NCBI GenBank assembly: GCA_002423245.1
Contig: DIVD01000070.1
Location: 1 to 15,609 of the forward strand
DNA from: Rhodobacteraceae bacterium UBA6141
Lineage (GTDB): Bacteria; Pseudomonadota; Alphaproteobacteria; Rhodobacterales; Rhodobacteraceae
Direction: 5' to 3'
Length of the DNA stretch: 15,609 bases
In this document: positions 6,371-13,949 of the stretch, in pieces
How positions within the stretch are numbered: the stretch's first letter is position 1
Layout: each line of letters begins with the position of its first letter
The notes under the pieces: model-generated
Seen by the model: the letters and a program-made list of their open reading frames with translations, nothing else
The model's database searches: none
Told to the model about the DNA's origin: nothing
Position numbers and translations under genes: made by a program

Positions 6371-6925
6371 ATGGAAATCATCGGCTTCGCCGGCAGCCAG
6401 AGCCAGCAGAGCCAGCCCTCGCGCACCCGCGCCCTGGTCACCGCAGCGGTCAGGGACGTGGCCCGCCAGACGGGGTTGGACCATGCGGTGTTCGATCTGC
6501 GCGACCTGGGCCCCTCGCTGGGCGCGGCCGGTTCGCTGGCCGATCTGGCGCCAGAGGCGCGGGCGCATGTGGACCGGCTTCTCGCCGCGCGTGCCGTTGT
6601 CGTCGGCAGCCCGGTCTACAAGGGCAGCTATGCCGGCCTTTTCAAGCACCTCCTCGACCTGGTCGAGCCCGAGGCCCTGCGCGGCAAGCCGGTGCTGCTG
6701 ATGGCAACCGGCGGCGGCGACCGGCACGCGCTGGTGATCGAGCATCAATTGCGCCCGCTGTTCGGGTTCTTCGAGGCGGCGAGCGTGCCGACGGGGGTCT
6801 ATGCCGGGGCCGCCGATCTCGACAGTGACGGGCGGCTCTCGGCACCGCTGCGCGCCCGGCTCGACATGGCGGTCACGCAACTCGCCGCCGCCCTCAGCCC
6901 GCAGAGGCTGCAACCCGCCGCCTGA
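6371..6925 (+). CDS. NAD(P)H-dependent FMN reductase, SsuE/MsuE-like
   Basis: The 184-aa protein starts at ATG 6371 behind GGAAAGGAAG; a GTG one codon earlier is in frame but less well placed. It has the flavodoxin-like phosphate loop (GFAGSQSQQSQPSRT, residues 5-19) and the flavin-binding segment GSPVYKGSYAGLFKHLLDL (79-97) typical of SsuE, MsuE and related reductases of two-component monooxygenases. The enzyme should use NAD(P)H to make free FMNH2 for a partner oxygenase, here surely the LLM-class protein encoded next. Where E. coli SsuE has DYALKP with the pi-helix tyrosine (Tyr118), this protein has EHQLRP with histidine at 125, as I recall for methanesulfonate-type MsuE. It is the first gene of a five-gene operon. 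Cytoplasmic; no signal peptide. Confidence 0.88.
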   Translation: MEIIGFAGSQSQQSQPSRTRALVTAAVRDVARQTGLDHAVFDLRDLGPSLGAAGSLADLAPEARAHVDRLLAARAVVVGSPVYKGSYAGLFKHLLDLVEPEALRGKPVLLMATGGGDRHALVIEHQLRPLFGFFEAASVPTGVYAGAADLDSDGRLSAPLRARLDMAVTQLAAALSPQRLQPAA

Positions 6926-7010
6926 CCACCTTCACCCCGCTGCGCCATCCGAACGCCCGACCCTGCCGGCCGGGCCATGGCGGAGCCCTGCCAAGACCAA
7001 GGAGACCATC

Positions 7011-8375
7011 ATGACCAGACAGACCAAGCCCAGACAAATCAGGCTCGGTGCATTCCTGCCCGGTGGCGGACAGCACGTCGCCGCCTGGCGCCACCCCGAG
7101 GCGCGTGCGGACGGGGCGACCAGCCTCAAGTATCACATCGAACTGGCGAAGGCCGCCGAACGGGGCCTGTTCGACGCCTATTTCTTCGCCGACGTCCTGG
7201 CCACCACCGGAGGCGGGCGCGAGGGGGGCAGCGCCAAGATCGCGGGGTTCGAGCCGCTGACGCTCGTTGCAGCCCTGGCCACGCAGACGACGCATCTGGG
7301 CTTCATCGCCACCAACACCACCACCTATGACGAGCCGTTCAACGTGGCGCGCAGGTTCGCCTCGCTCGATCTGATCTCGGGCGGGCGCACGGGCTGGAAT
7401 GTCGTCACGACCGCGACCGAGGCGGCGGCGCAGAACTTCAACCTCGACAGGCAGATCCCCCATGCCGACCGCTATGACCGCGCGCGCGAGCATGTGGAGG
7501 TGGTCAAGAAGCTGTGGGACAGCTTCGAGGATGACGCCTTCCTGCGCGACAAGGAAAGCGGCGCGTTCTACGATCCCGGCCGGCTGCACGACACCAACCA
7601 TGTCGGCAAGCATTTCCGCGTGAAGGGCCCGCTCGGCGTTCCGCGCAGCGCGCAGGGGCATCCGGTGGTGGTGCAGGCGGGGCAATCCGAGGCCGGGCGC
7701 GACCTGGCCGCCGAGACCGCCGAGGTGATCTTCACCGCCCATCAGAACATCGCCACGGCGCAGGAGTTCTATCGCGACATCAAGGCGCGGGCGGCAGGCA
7801 GGGGGCGCAATCCCGACCATGTGCTGATCATGCCCGGCGTCGCCCCCTTCGTGGGCCGCACGGCCGAGGATGCGCGCGAGAAATACCAGCGGCTGAGCGA
7901 TCTCATCGTCGAGGCGGACGGGCTGGCGCTGCTGGCCGGGCTCGCGGGGGGCACGCTCGATCTTGCGGGGGTCGATCTTGACGGCCCCTTGCCGCCGGCG
8001 CCCGAGACCGAGGGCGGCAAATCGCGCCAGGCCCTCATCCGGCAGATCGCCGACGAGAACGGCTTTACCATCCGCCAGCTCTATCAATGGATCGCGACGG
8101 CACGCGGGCATCTCACGCTGGTGGGCACCCCCACCGAGATCGCCGATACGCTGCAGGAGTGGTTCGAGAACGAGGCCGCCGACGGCTTCAACATCATGCC
8201 GCCCTGGCTGCCGGGCGGGCTGGACGATTTCGTCAACCTCGTGACGCCGGAGTTGCAGCGCCGCGGCCTGTTCCGCACCGCCTATGAGGGGCGCACCCTG
8301 CGCGAGAATCTCGGGCTGCCCTATCCGGTCAACCGCTACACCGCCGCGCGCGCCGCCGCGCAGGCCGCCGAGTGA
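7011..8375 (+). CDS. LLM-class flavin-dependent monooxygenase (NtaA/SnaA/DszA group)
   Basis: The 454-aa protein begins at ATG 7011 behind AAGGAGA. Features of this branch of the luciferase-like family are the start RLGAFLPGGGQHVAAWRHPE, the block GLFDAYFFADVL, TNTTTYDEPFNVARRFASLD, GRTGWNVVTTATEAAAQNFN (the asparagine-rich flavin site), HVGKHFRVKGPL, HPVVVQAGQSEAGRDLAAET, and the C-terminal GFNIMPPWLPGGLDDFV with LRRG/LRENLGLP-type ending. Relatives oxidise nitrilotriacetate, EDTA, dibenzothiophene sulfone, dimethyl sulfone-type compounds, riboflavin or pristinamycin precursors, all with FMNH2 supplied by a separate reductase. The reductase gene upstream and the sulfonate/taurine-type importer downstream suggest an imported organosulfur compound, but C-N cleavage is equally allowed by the family. 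It is not SsuD, which belongs to another LLM branch. Confidence 0.9.
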   Translation: MTRQTKPRQIRLGAFLPGGGQHVAAWRHPEARADGATSLKYHIELAKAAERGLFDAYFFADVLATTGGGREGGSAKIAGFEPLTLVAALATQTTHLGFIATNTTTYDEPFNVARRFASLDLISGGRTGWNVVTTATEAAAQNFNLDRQIPHADRYDRAREHVEVVKKLWDSFEDDAFLRDKESGAFYDPGRLHDTNHVGKHFRVKGPLGVPRSAQGHPVVVQAGQSEAGRDLAAETAEVIFTAHQNIATAQEFYRDIKARAAGRGRNPDHVLIMPGVAPFVGRTAEDAREKYQRLSDLIVEADGLALLAGLAGGTLDLAGVDLDGPLPPAPETEGGKSRQALIRQIADENGFTIRQLYQWIATARGHLTLVGTPTEIADTLQEWFENEAADGFNIMPPWLPGGLDDFVNLVTPELQRRGLFRTAYEGRTLRENLGLPYPVNRYTAARAAAQAAE

Positions 8376-8386
8376 AGGAGGCTCCC

Positions 8387-9223
8387 ATGACCTTTCAGAT
8401 GACAGAGGCGCGCGTCCGGTCCCCAGGGGGGCCGGACATCGGCGCGCCGCTGCCGCGCTCCCTGCACCGGGGGCGGGTGCTGCTGGCCGACTACGGGCTG
8501 CTTCTGGCCTTCTTCGCGGGCTGGCATGTGGCAAGCGTCACGGGCGTGCTCAACCCCGCGGTGTTTCCGCCGCTCGACCGGGTTGCCGGGGCGCTCTGGT
8601 CCGGGCTCGCCTCGGGGCGGCTGGTGGGCGATGTCGCCATTTCGCTGCAACGCGCGGGGATCGCCTTTCTTGCGGCGGTGGCGCTTGGCATCCCGCTGGG
8701 CCTGTTCATGGGGCAGATCCGCGCGCTCGAGCGTGCGCTGGACCCCATCTTGCAACTTTTCCGCCAGACATCGGCGCTGGCGCTCTATCCGGTGTTCATC
8801 CTGCTTCTGGGGCTGGGCGAGGCATCCAAGATCTTCGTCATCTTCTGGGCGACGCTGTTCCCGATCCTGCTGGCCACCATCGGCGGCGTCAAGGAGGTGG
8901 ACCCGAAGCTGATCGAGATGGCGCGCAGCTTTGGCGCCACGCGGCTGACCACCTTCCGCCGTGTCGTGCTGCCGGCCTCGGTGCCGCCGATCTTCGTCGG
9001 GCTGCGCCTTTCGGCCACCACGGCGCTGCTGCTGCTGATCGCCGCCGAGATGATCGGGGCCAACAGCGGGCTCGGCTTTCAGGTCATGAACGCGCAGTAC
9101 AATTTCCAGATCCCGCTGATGTTCGCCGCGATCTTCCTGCTGGCCTTCCTCGGTCTGGCTGCGAACTGGGGGCTGATGGTGATGCAGCGGCGGCTCTGCC
9201 GCTGGAGCACCGCGCAGCACTGA
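8387..9223 (+). CDS. ABC importer permease, SsuC/TauC type
   Basis: The 278-aa inner-membrane protein starts at ATG 8387 with GAAGGAG 8 bases upstream; the ribosome binding site overlaps the stop of the monooxygenase gene. About six hydrophobic segments are visible, starting after LLADYGLLLAFFAGWHVASV. The cytoplasmic EAA loop that contacts the ATPase reads EMARSFGATRLTTFRRVVLP, with the conserved glycine and LP. The family (binding-protein-dependent transport, PF00528) forms homodimers that take substrate from the periplasmic binding protein. Sequence places it with sulfonate/nitrate/taurine importers. The first 30 residues are a polar extension before the first helix. Confidence 0.9.
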   Translation: MTFQMTEARVRSPGGPDIGAPLPRSLHRGRVLLADYGLLLAFFAGWHVASVTGVLNPAVFPPLDRVAGALWSGLASGRLVGDVAISLQRAGIAFLAAVALGIPLGLFMGQIRALERALDPILQLFRQTSALALYPVFILLLGLGEASKIFVIFWATLFPILLATIGGVKEVDPKLIEMARSFGATRLTTFRRVVLPASVPPIFVGLRLSATTALLLLIAAEMIGANSGLGFQVMNAQYNFQIPLMFAAIFLLAFLGLAANWGLMVMQRRLCRWSTAQH

Positions 9224-9273
9224 CCGGCTCTACCCCATCGCCAACCCGTCCAGTCACCCGAAGGAAACCTGAC

Positions 9274-10254
9274 ATGACCATCACGTTCAAACCCGTCCTT
9301 GCGGCGACGGCCCTCATGCTCGGCCTGTCCGGCCCCGCGCTTGCCGAGGATGTCACCTTGCGGTTCCTGACCAGCCATGGCGGCATCTCGGCGCATGAGC
9401 TTGCCCACGAACTCGGCTATTTCGAGGGCACCGGGATCACGCTCGAGCCGGTCGGCTATTCCGGCGGCGGCCCCGAGTCGCTTTTCGCGCTCGCCTCGGG
9501 CAGCGTCGAGATCGGCTCTGCGGCCACCTCGGCGGTGATCAACGCGATTGCCAGCGGCAATGAGTTCATCGCCGCCTATCCGAGCGGCGGCATCAGCGAC
9601 GATGTGCAGTCGGTCTTTCATGTGCTGGAAGACAGCCCGATCAGATCCATCAAGGATATCAAGGGCAAGACCATCGCGGTGAACACGCTTGGCGCGCATC
9701 TCGACTACACGATCCGCGAGGCGCTGCATCAGCAGGGCCTGCCGCCCAGCGCCGTCAGGCTGGTGGTGGTGCCGGGGCCGCAGCTTGAACAGGTGCTGCG
9801 CTCGAAACAGGTGGACATCGCCGCCTTCGGCAACTGGCAGACCACCTTCGAGGGCGCCGCCCGCGCGAATGGCGGCTTGCGCAAGCTGTTCGACGATACC
9901 GACGTTCTGGGCGAGATCGCAGTCGGTTTCACGTTGCTGCGCCGGGACTGGGCCGAGGCACATCCCGAGGCCGCGCGCGAGTTTGTCGAGAAATCGGCCA
10001 AGGCTATCGATTACGCCCGCGAGAACCCCGAGGAAACGCGCGCGATCATCGCCAGGCTGCTCGAGGCGCGCGGCGAGAACCCGGACGTAGCCAGATACTT
10101 CGCGGGCTTCGGCGTGCGCGAGGGCGGTCTGCCGGTCGAGCGTGACGTGCAGTTCTGGATCGACGTTCTGGTGCGCGAGGGCGCGCTGCGCGAAGGCCAG
10201 TTGCGTGCGGCCGACATCCTGCTGGTCACGGGCGACGCGCCCGGCACCAATTGA
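9274..10254 (+). CDS. Periplasmic substrate-binding protein of the SsuA/TauA/NrtA type
   Basis: The 326-aa protein has a signal peptide (VLAATALMLGLSGPALA, cleavage after residue 24) and no lipobox cysteine, so it should be soluble in the periplasm. The mature part shows the family pattern: TLRFLTSHGGISAHELAHEL at the start, GYFEGTGITLEPVGYSGGGP, the ligand-site segment FALASGSVEIGSAATSA, SIKDIKGKTIAVNTLGAHLD and IAAFGNWQTTFEGAARANGG. Aliphatic sulfonate, taurine, nitrate and related binding proteins share this fold. The usual 'aspartate-rich sulfonate pocket' cannot be checked by eye, so the ligand remains open. It lies 50 bases behind the permease gene with AAGGAAA before the ATG, and 10 bases ahead of the ATPase gene. 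Confidence 0.9.
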   Translation: MTITFKPVLAATALMLGLSGPALAEDVTLRFLTSHGGISAHELAHELGYFEGTGITLEPVGYSGGGPESLFALASGSVEIGSAATSAVINAIASGNEFIAAYPSGGISDDVQSVFHVLEDSPIRSIKDIKGKTIAVNTLGAHLDYTIREALHQQGLPPSAVRLVVVPGPQLEQVLRSKQVDIAAFGNWQTTFEGAARANGGLRKLFDDTDVLGEIAVGFTLLRRDWAEAHPEAAREFVEKSAKAIDYARENPEETRAIIARLLEARGENPDVARYFAGFGVREGGLPVERDVQFWIDVLVREGALREGQLRAADILLVTGDAPGTN

Positions 10255-10264
10255 GGAGGCGGCG

Positions 10265-11035
10265 ATGACGCTGGCGCAGACACGGATCAAGGGAGAGGTC
10301 ACGATCCGCGACCTTTCCAAGAGCTTCCCCCTCGACGGCGAGACGCTGACCGTCCTGCGGGGGATCAGCCTCGACATTCGCGGTGGCGAGAGCCTTGCCA
10401 TCGTGGGGGCGAGCGGGTCGGGCAAGACGACGCTGCTGCGCGTGCTGGCCGGGCTGGAACAGCCCGACGCAGGCGAGGTGCTGATCGACGGCGCGCCCGT
10501 TCACGGGCTGGGACGCGACCGCGCGGTGATCTTTCAGGAGCCGCGCCTGCTGCCTTGGCTCACGGTGCTGGACAACGTGGCCTTCGGGCTCGAGGTGCAG
10601 GGCCTGCCCAAATCCGAGGCGGCCGAGCGGGCGCGGCGCTATATCCGCCTTGTCGGGCTGGCGGAATTCGAGTCCGCCTGGCCCCGGCAGCTTTCGGGGG
10701 GCATGGCGCAGCGGGTGGGCATCGCCCGCGCCCTGACCGTGCAGCCCGAGATCCTGCTGCTCGACGAGCCTTTGGGCGCGCTCGACGCCATGACCCGGAT
10801 GACCATGCAGCAGGAACTCACCCGCATCTGGCACGAGGAAAAGGTGACGATGGTGCTGGTGACCCATGACCTTGAAGAGGCGATCTTTCTCGCCGACCGG
10901 GTGCTGGTGCTGCCGGGCGTCAGGGGCGAGGCCATCCGCCTGATCGAGGTCGATCTCCCCCGCCCGCGCGACCGCAACGACACAGATTTTGTCGGCTATC
11001 GCCGTCAGTTGATGGCCGAGTTCGGGCTGTATTGA
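10265..11035 (+). CDS. ABC importer ATP-binding protein, SsuB/TauB type
   Basis: The 256-aa cytoplasmic ATPase has every expected motif: Walker A GASGSGKT (residues 48-55), Q-loop Gln91 in FQEPRLLPW, signature LSGGMAQR (143-150), Walker B ILLLDEP (163-169), D-loop GALD and the switch His201 in VTHD. The FQEPRLLPW segment and the C-terminal DLPRPRDRND are typical of nitrate/sulfonate/taurine importers (the SsuB group). The start at ATG 10265 follows GAGGAGGCGG, which overlaps the end of the binding-protein gene. It ends the five-gene operon. The ATG 10265 is chosen over in-frame upstream starts because those lie inside the binding-protein gene. Confidence 0.92.
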   Translation: MTLAQTRIKGEVTIRDLSKSFPLDGETLTVLRGISLDIRGGESLAIVGASGSGKTTLLRVLAGLEQPDAGEVLIDGAPVHGLGRDRAVIFQEPRLLPWLTVLDNVAFGLEVQGLPKSEAAERARRYIRLVGLAEFESAWPRQLSGGMAQRVGIARALTVQPEILLLDEPLGALDAMTRMTMQQELTRIWHEEKVTMVLVTHDLEEAIFLADRVLVLPGVRGEAIRLIEVDLPRPRDRNDTDFVGYRRQLMAEFGLY

Positions 11036-11041
11036 CGCGGG

Positions 11042-11069
11042 GGCCGGCCGGCACGCGTCTGGCCGGCCT
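11042..11069. terminator. GC-rich hairpin after the importer operon
   Basis: GGCCGGCC occurs at 11042-11049 and again at 11061-11068 with an 11-base loop, just six bases after the ATPase stop. The sequence is self-complementary and could end transcription, but no T-run follows. Confidence 0.4.
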
Positions 11070-11071
11070 CA

Positions 11072-11127
11072 GCGACCCTCGGGCAGTCCCGGGTCGCCGG
11101 CGGTACCCGCCTCGCCATCGGCGACCC
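11072..11127. repeat. Alternating inverted repeats GCGACCC / GGGTCGC / GCGACCC
   Basis: GCGACCC at 11072-11078 can pair with GGGTCGC at 11091-11097, which can also pair with GCGACCC at 11121-11127 (extended to 8 bp with GGGTCGCC/GGCGACCC). The two hairpins exclude each other. Confidence 0.45.
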
Positions 11128-11177
11128 CGCCATGCTCGGGTGCGTCGCTCTTGGGGGGAGAGGTGGTTCCGAAAATC

Positions 11178-11313
11178 TGAACAGCCGGGATAAGTGGATT
11201 TTACGCGCTACGGCGGCATGATGCTGCAAGCGAGGAGAAGACCATGGCAAGAGGACCACGCCGGAACCACAGCCCGGCATTCAAGGCGAAAGTCGCGGTG
11301 GCGGCGATCAATG
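11178..11313 (+). mobile_element. 5' end of an IS3-family element (terminal repeat and start of orfA)
   Basis: The segment begins TGAACAGCCGGGATAAGTGG, an IS3-type terminus starting with TGA, and 66 bases later carries GAGGAGA and ATG 11244. The frame reads MARGPRRNHSPAFKAKVAVA then AIN, the well-known N-terminus of an IS3-family OrfA helix-turn-helix protein. It is cut after 23 codons by the IS427-like element that starts at 11314. No continuation of orfA or orfB was found beyond that element. Confidence 0.7.
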
Positions 11314-11367
11314 GGCGTTGTTGGATAATTCACGCCTGAGGCATGATGGCCCCTTTCCCCGCCGTCA

Positions 11368-11995
11368 TCAGTCCACGCGGACGATCTCGGCCGTTTCGGG
11401 GGCCGAGAAGCGGTTCATGAGTGCGATGCGGATCTGGATTTCGGCGCTTTGGCGGTCCGGGTCTCTTGCGGAAATGCGTTCGCCAAAGGCGTTGAGGTCG
11501 AGCAGGTTGAGCGCCACAGGTTCGTGCGAACCTGCGAGGGCATCTTCGCCTCGATCCGGCTTCGGACGTGGTATCCTTCCAGCGCTTCCAGAATGCCAGC
11601 GCTTCCAGAACACCCGGCCGTAGTGCCGTGTGGCGCGGTGGGTGTCGTTTCTGGCAGTCGCTGCCGCAATCCTCTTTCCAGGGCCTGCCGTTCTTGCGGA
11701 TGGGGATGATGGCGATGGCCTGCCGGTCGATGATGGCGCTGTGGCAGCGGCGGGTGTCATAGGCGCCATCAGCGGTCACCGTGCCGATCTCTTTGTCCTC
11801 GGGGATCTGACCGAGCAGTTCCGGCAAGACCGGACTGTCGCCGTCGCTGGCGGGAGTGAATTCCACTGCCCGGATGTCCGAGGTGGCGGTGTCCATGGCC
11901 AGATGCACCTTGCGCCACTGGCGCCGGCCTTGGAGCGCCGCGGTGTAGCTGGACCAGTTCGTCGTGCGATAGCGGGCGGGTGTCGGCTTGCTCAT
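11368..11995 (-). pseudogene. IS5-family (IS427-like) transposase, internally deleted and frameshifted
   Basis: The start ATG is at 11995 (MSKPTPARYRTTNWSSYTAA). After the leucine that follows, the sequence jumps to QGRRQWRKVHLAMDTATSDI, so about 115 codons usually present in this transposase are missing. Then come GTVTADGAYDTRRCHSAIID with a catalytic Asp, and AIIPIRKNGRPWKEDC. After this the match changes frame at least twice: TARNDTHRATRHYGRVFWKR, then YHVRSRIEAKM, then LNAFGERISARDPDRQSAEI to the final IVRVD and stop at 11368. The enzyme cannot be made; the copy might still be moved in trans since both ends survive. Confidence 0.85.
11579..11610. repeat. Short tandem duplication inside the IS427-like transposase
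   Basis: CCAGCGCTTCCAGAA occurs at 11579-11593 and again at 11596-11610, a 17-bp tandem duplication that shifts the transposase frame in the conserved FWKRW region. Confidence 0.75.
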
Positions 11996-12004
11996 GCGGT
12001 CACG

Positions 12005-12042
12005 ATGTGAATCCGCTAAGGCTGGAATTCTGCAACAACGCC
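12005..12042 (+). repeat. Repeat R3, right end of the IS427-like element
   Basis: ATGTGAATCC (12005-12014) followed by GGAATTCTGCAACAACGCC (12024-12042) matches R1 (5821-5858) and more weakly R2 (6178-6215) over 38 bp, in the same orientation. It ties the orphan repeats near 6 kb to this IS family. Confidence 0.6.
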
Positions 12043-12349
12043 ATACAGTACCGAACGAGATCTCCAACTTGGCTGCCGGAGCAGAATGCGCGCATCGATC
12101 CATGCGGTCCGGCAGCAAGATCCCGCTCCCGGAAGAGTTGCCGATTTCCATTGGACCTGCCGCTGTCGCGCGGTGTTCATCCCAGCGAAGCGTCAGGCTG
12201 GGACGCGGCAAGCGGGCCGGTCGCAACCACCGGCTGTCAGATCAGGCGGGCGAGGCTGTCCACTCACCATCGAAATCAGCGGCCGTGGCGTCGAACCCTG
12301 TCGGCACGCGTGCGCTTCGAAGAAAGTGAAGAGGGTTCGCCTCCGATGC
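12043..12349. other. Region without a supportable gene downstream of the FAD-protein gene
   Basis: These 307 bases contain open frames on both strands, none resembling a known family. The segment lies after the stop of the FAD-protein gene on the - strand, so it should contain that operon's terminator; no convincing hairpin with a T-run was seen. Confidence 0.5.
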
Positions 12350-13765
12350 TCAGTAGGTTGCCCGCTCAGAAGGATCTGCCGTGGGAGAGTGCGAAACCGT
12401 CGTTTCCGCCCCGGCACCGAACACGTCCCTGGCAAGCCGGAAGGTCTGCTCGCGAATGTCGGGAATCGCGGTGATTTCCCAAAGTGTGCCGCGGGCGGCG
12501 GGACCAATCGCGAAGATGCGGTGCGACGGCCGATTGTACGTGTCGATCACTTGTGCGTCGGTTGTCGTATCAAGACCCAGCCCCAGCGGGTCGAGGCGGC
12601 CCGCGCCGCAGGTTAACAGATCCCGAATGACAGGGGCGGAATCCTTGATGGGATCACGTCGAATGCCACGGCAGTCGATGACGTGATCGGCCACGATGTT
12701 CCGCACTCCCACGGTGCCGCGGGAGGCGAGCAAGAGGTCGATCCTGCCGTCGTCACGCACCGCGGCCCGGTCGAACTTCCCGCGCAGGACGAAGAGCTGG
12801 CCGTCCGACATCGCTTGCTCGATGCGCCTGGCCGAGGTCGGTGGCATCCGGTGGCGATGGACTTCCCAATAGGCGGCAGCGTGGCGCAGGAAGCGCGCCC
12901 GCTGATCGAGATCCCATGAGCGCCAGATTGCCGCGATGTGATGACGGATGCCATCGACGGCATCGCGCCACGTGCCGCCCTGCGCTTCCGCGGCCCGGAC
13001 CAGTCGGCGCAGCCCATGCAATACGGCGCTGACGGATGCGCCTAGGGGAATGTCCTGCCGGCCCAGCTTGAGAGGTTGCGACGGCGCATGAACCTTCGGG
13101 ACAAGCCCGCGGCGGGACAGGCACAGGACCGGCCCACGATGTCCGGCGCCAAGCAGCGTAACCACATGGTCGACCATGCTGAGCCCGGTTCCGATGATGG
13201 CAACCGCGGCTTCCGGATCGGTGGGTGCGGAAAAGTCCCAGGCCCCGCGCAGGGGCGCGGCAGGCTCGGCGGGCACGGCGTGTCCGGTCGCAAGAATTGC
13301 GGTGTCGGAGATGACCGACGTACCGTCGTCGAGATGCGCCACGACCCCGCCCCCGGTTTCCCGCAGGCTCGTGCAAGTACCCCGCACACAGCGCAAACGG
13401 TGGCTTTCGCCACCGGAACGCCATGGGTCCAGAAGGCTCGACAGATACCGCCCGTAGGTTGCCCGGTCGACGAAACACTGATCCGTCGCGCCCATGCCGT
13501 TCTGGGCGAGCCAGCGCGCGAAATGATCTGACCGGTCCGGAAACGCGCTCATCTGGGCCACGCGCGTGTTCAGAAGGTGATCGGGATGCGTCGTGCCATA
13601 GGCGATGCCGCAGCCCAGCATGGGGCCGCGCTCGATGATGGTCACGCGCAGATGCGCGGAGGTGCCGCCCAGCAGATGGGCAGCCATCAGCACGCCACTC
13701 GCCCCGCCGCCGACGATGACGACGTGGACTTTGCGTTCGTGCGTTGCCTGTCCCCCGTCCATCAT
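12350..13765 (-). CDS. FAD/NAD(P)-binding protein (YdhS-like, two Rossmann motifs)
   Basis: The 471-aa protein starts at ATG 13765, overlapping the stop of the 50-aa gene (ATGA). An N-terminal dinucleotide fold shows VHVVIVGGGASGVLMAAHLL (GGGASG at 19-24), then GCGIAYGTTHPDHLLNTRVA (51-70), a strongly conserved block of the FAD/NAD(P)-binding family PF13454. ATGH (159-162) marks the typical FAD-contact turn and AIIGTGLSMVDHV (189-201) is a second Rossmann motif. Near the end, AIGPAARGTLWEITAIPDIR is the usual C-terminal signature. Such proteins are thought to be flavin-dependent oxidoreductases; substrates are mostly unknown. No ribosome binding site precedes the ATG, so translation probably depends on coupling to the upstream small gene. 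It closes a five-gene operon with two hydrolases and two tiny membrane proteins. Confidence 0.88.
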   Translation of the reverse strand: MMDGGQATHERKVHVVIVGGGASGVLMAAHLLGGTSAHLRVTIIERGPMLGCGIAYGTTHPDHLLNTRVAQMSAFPDRSDHFARWLAQNGMGATDQCFVDRATYGRYLSSLLDPWRSGGESHRLRCVRGTCTSLRETGGGVVAHLDDGTSVISDTAILATGHAVPAEPAAPLRGAWDFSAPTDPEAAVAIIGTGLSMVDHVVTLLGAGHRGPVLCLSRRGLVPKVHAPSQPLKLGRQDIPLGASVSAVLHGLRRLVRAAEAQGGTWRDAVDGIRHHIAAIWRSWDLDQRARFLRHAAAYWEVHRHRMPPTSARRIEQAMSDGQLFVLRGKFDRAAVRDDGRIDLLLASRGTVGVRNIVADHVIDCRGIRRDPIKDSAPVIRDLLTCGAGRLDPLGLGLDTTTDAQVIDTYNRPSHRIFAIGPAARGTLWEITAIPDIREQTFRLARDVFGAGAETTVSHSPTADPSERATY

Positions 13766-13914
13766 GAAAGCGCGAACAAGAGACTGTAACAGAGCGCGAG
13801 TGACGCGATAGCCACTACGGCGAGGATGCGATCAAGCTTTTCATCCGAAACATGTGTTCCGGTTTCGGACAGATAGGCGAATATTCCGGGATCGTATCCG
13901 CAGCAGGGAAACAT
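13762..13914 (-). CDS. Small single-helix membrane protein, 50 aa, unknown function
   Basis: The frame begins at ATG 13914 with AAGGAACG eight bases upstream and encodes MFPCCGYDPGIFAYLSETGT, a polar middle (HVSDEKLDRI), and a C-terminal hydrophobic helix (LAVVAIASLALCYSLLFALS). The stop overlaps the ATG of the FAD-protein gene in ATGA, and that gene has no ribosome binding site of its own, which strongly suggests this frame is translated. One membrane helix with the N-terminus probably in the cytoplasm or periplasm cannot be decided; the first residues carry two adjacent cysteines. The end CYSLLFALS resembles the end of the neighbouring 33-aa protein (CYITLFAFVLLS). No family is recognised. 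The layout recalls small accessory subunits of membrane enzymes, but that is only analogy. Confidence 0.65.
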   Translation of the reverse strand: MFPCCGYDPGIFAYLSETGTHVSDEKLDRILAVVAIASLALCYSLLFALS

Positions 13915-13949
13915 GTCTCGTTCCTTTCGATGCAGGGCGACCGGTCAGG

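Larger units (their letters stand above)
11314..12042 (-). mobile_element. IS5-family (IS427-like) element, 729-bp deletion derivative
   Basis: The two ends are inverted repeats: the left starts GGCGTTGTTGGATAATTC (11314-11331) and the right, read on the - strand from 12042, starts GGCGTTGTTGCAGAATTC; further matching bases (AGCCTTAG against CGCCTGAG) follow. Between them lies a broken transposase on the - strand. The flanks show no clear target duplication. It is inserted into, or abuts by deletion, an IS3-family orfA. Confidence 0.8.

Noticed and set aside
6894..8534. 546-codon open frame on the - strand
   Set aside because: It is antisense to the monooxygenase gene, and its composition (long Arg/Gly/Ala runs) is the usual shadow of GC-rich coding DNA; no family resemblance.
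8284..9273. Upstream extension of the binding-protein frame
   Set aside because: It overlaps the permease gene in another frame; the ATG at 9274 followed by a signal peptide is the real start.
9079..10425. 448-codon open frame on the - strand
   Set aside because: Antisense to the binding-protein and permease genes, whose families and motifs are clear on the + strand.
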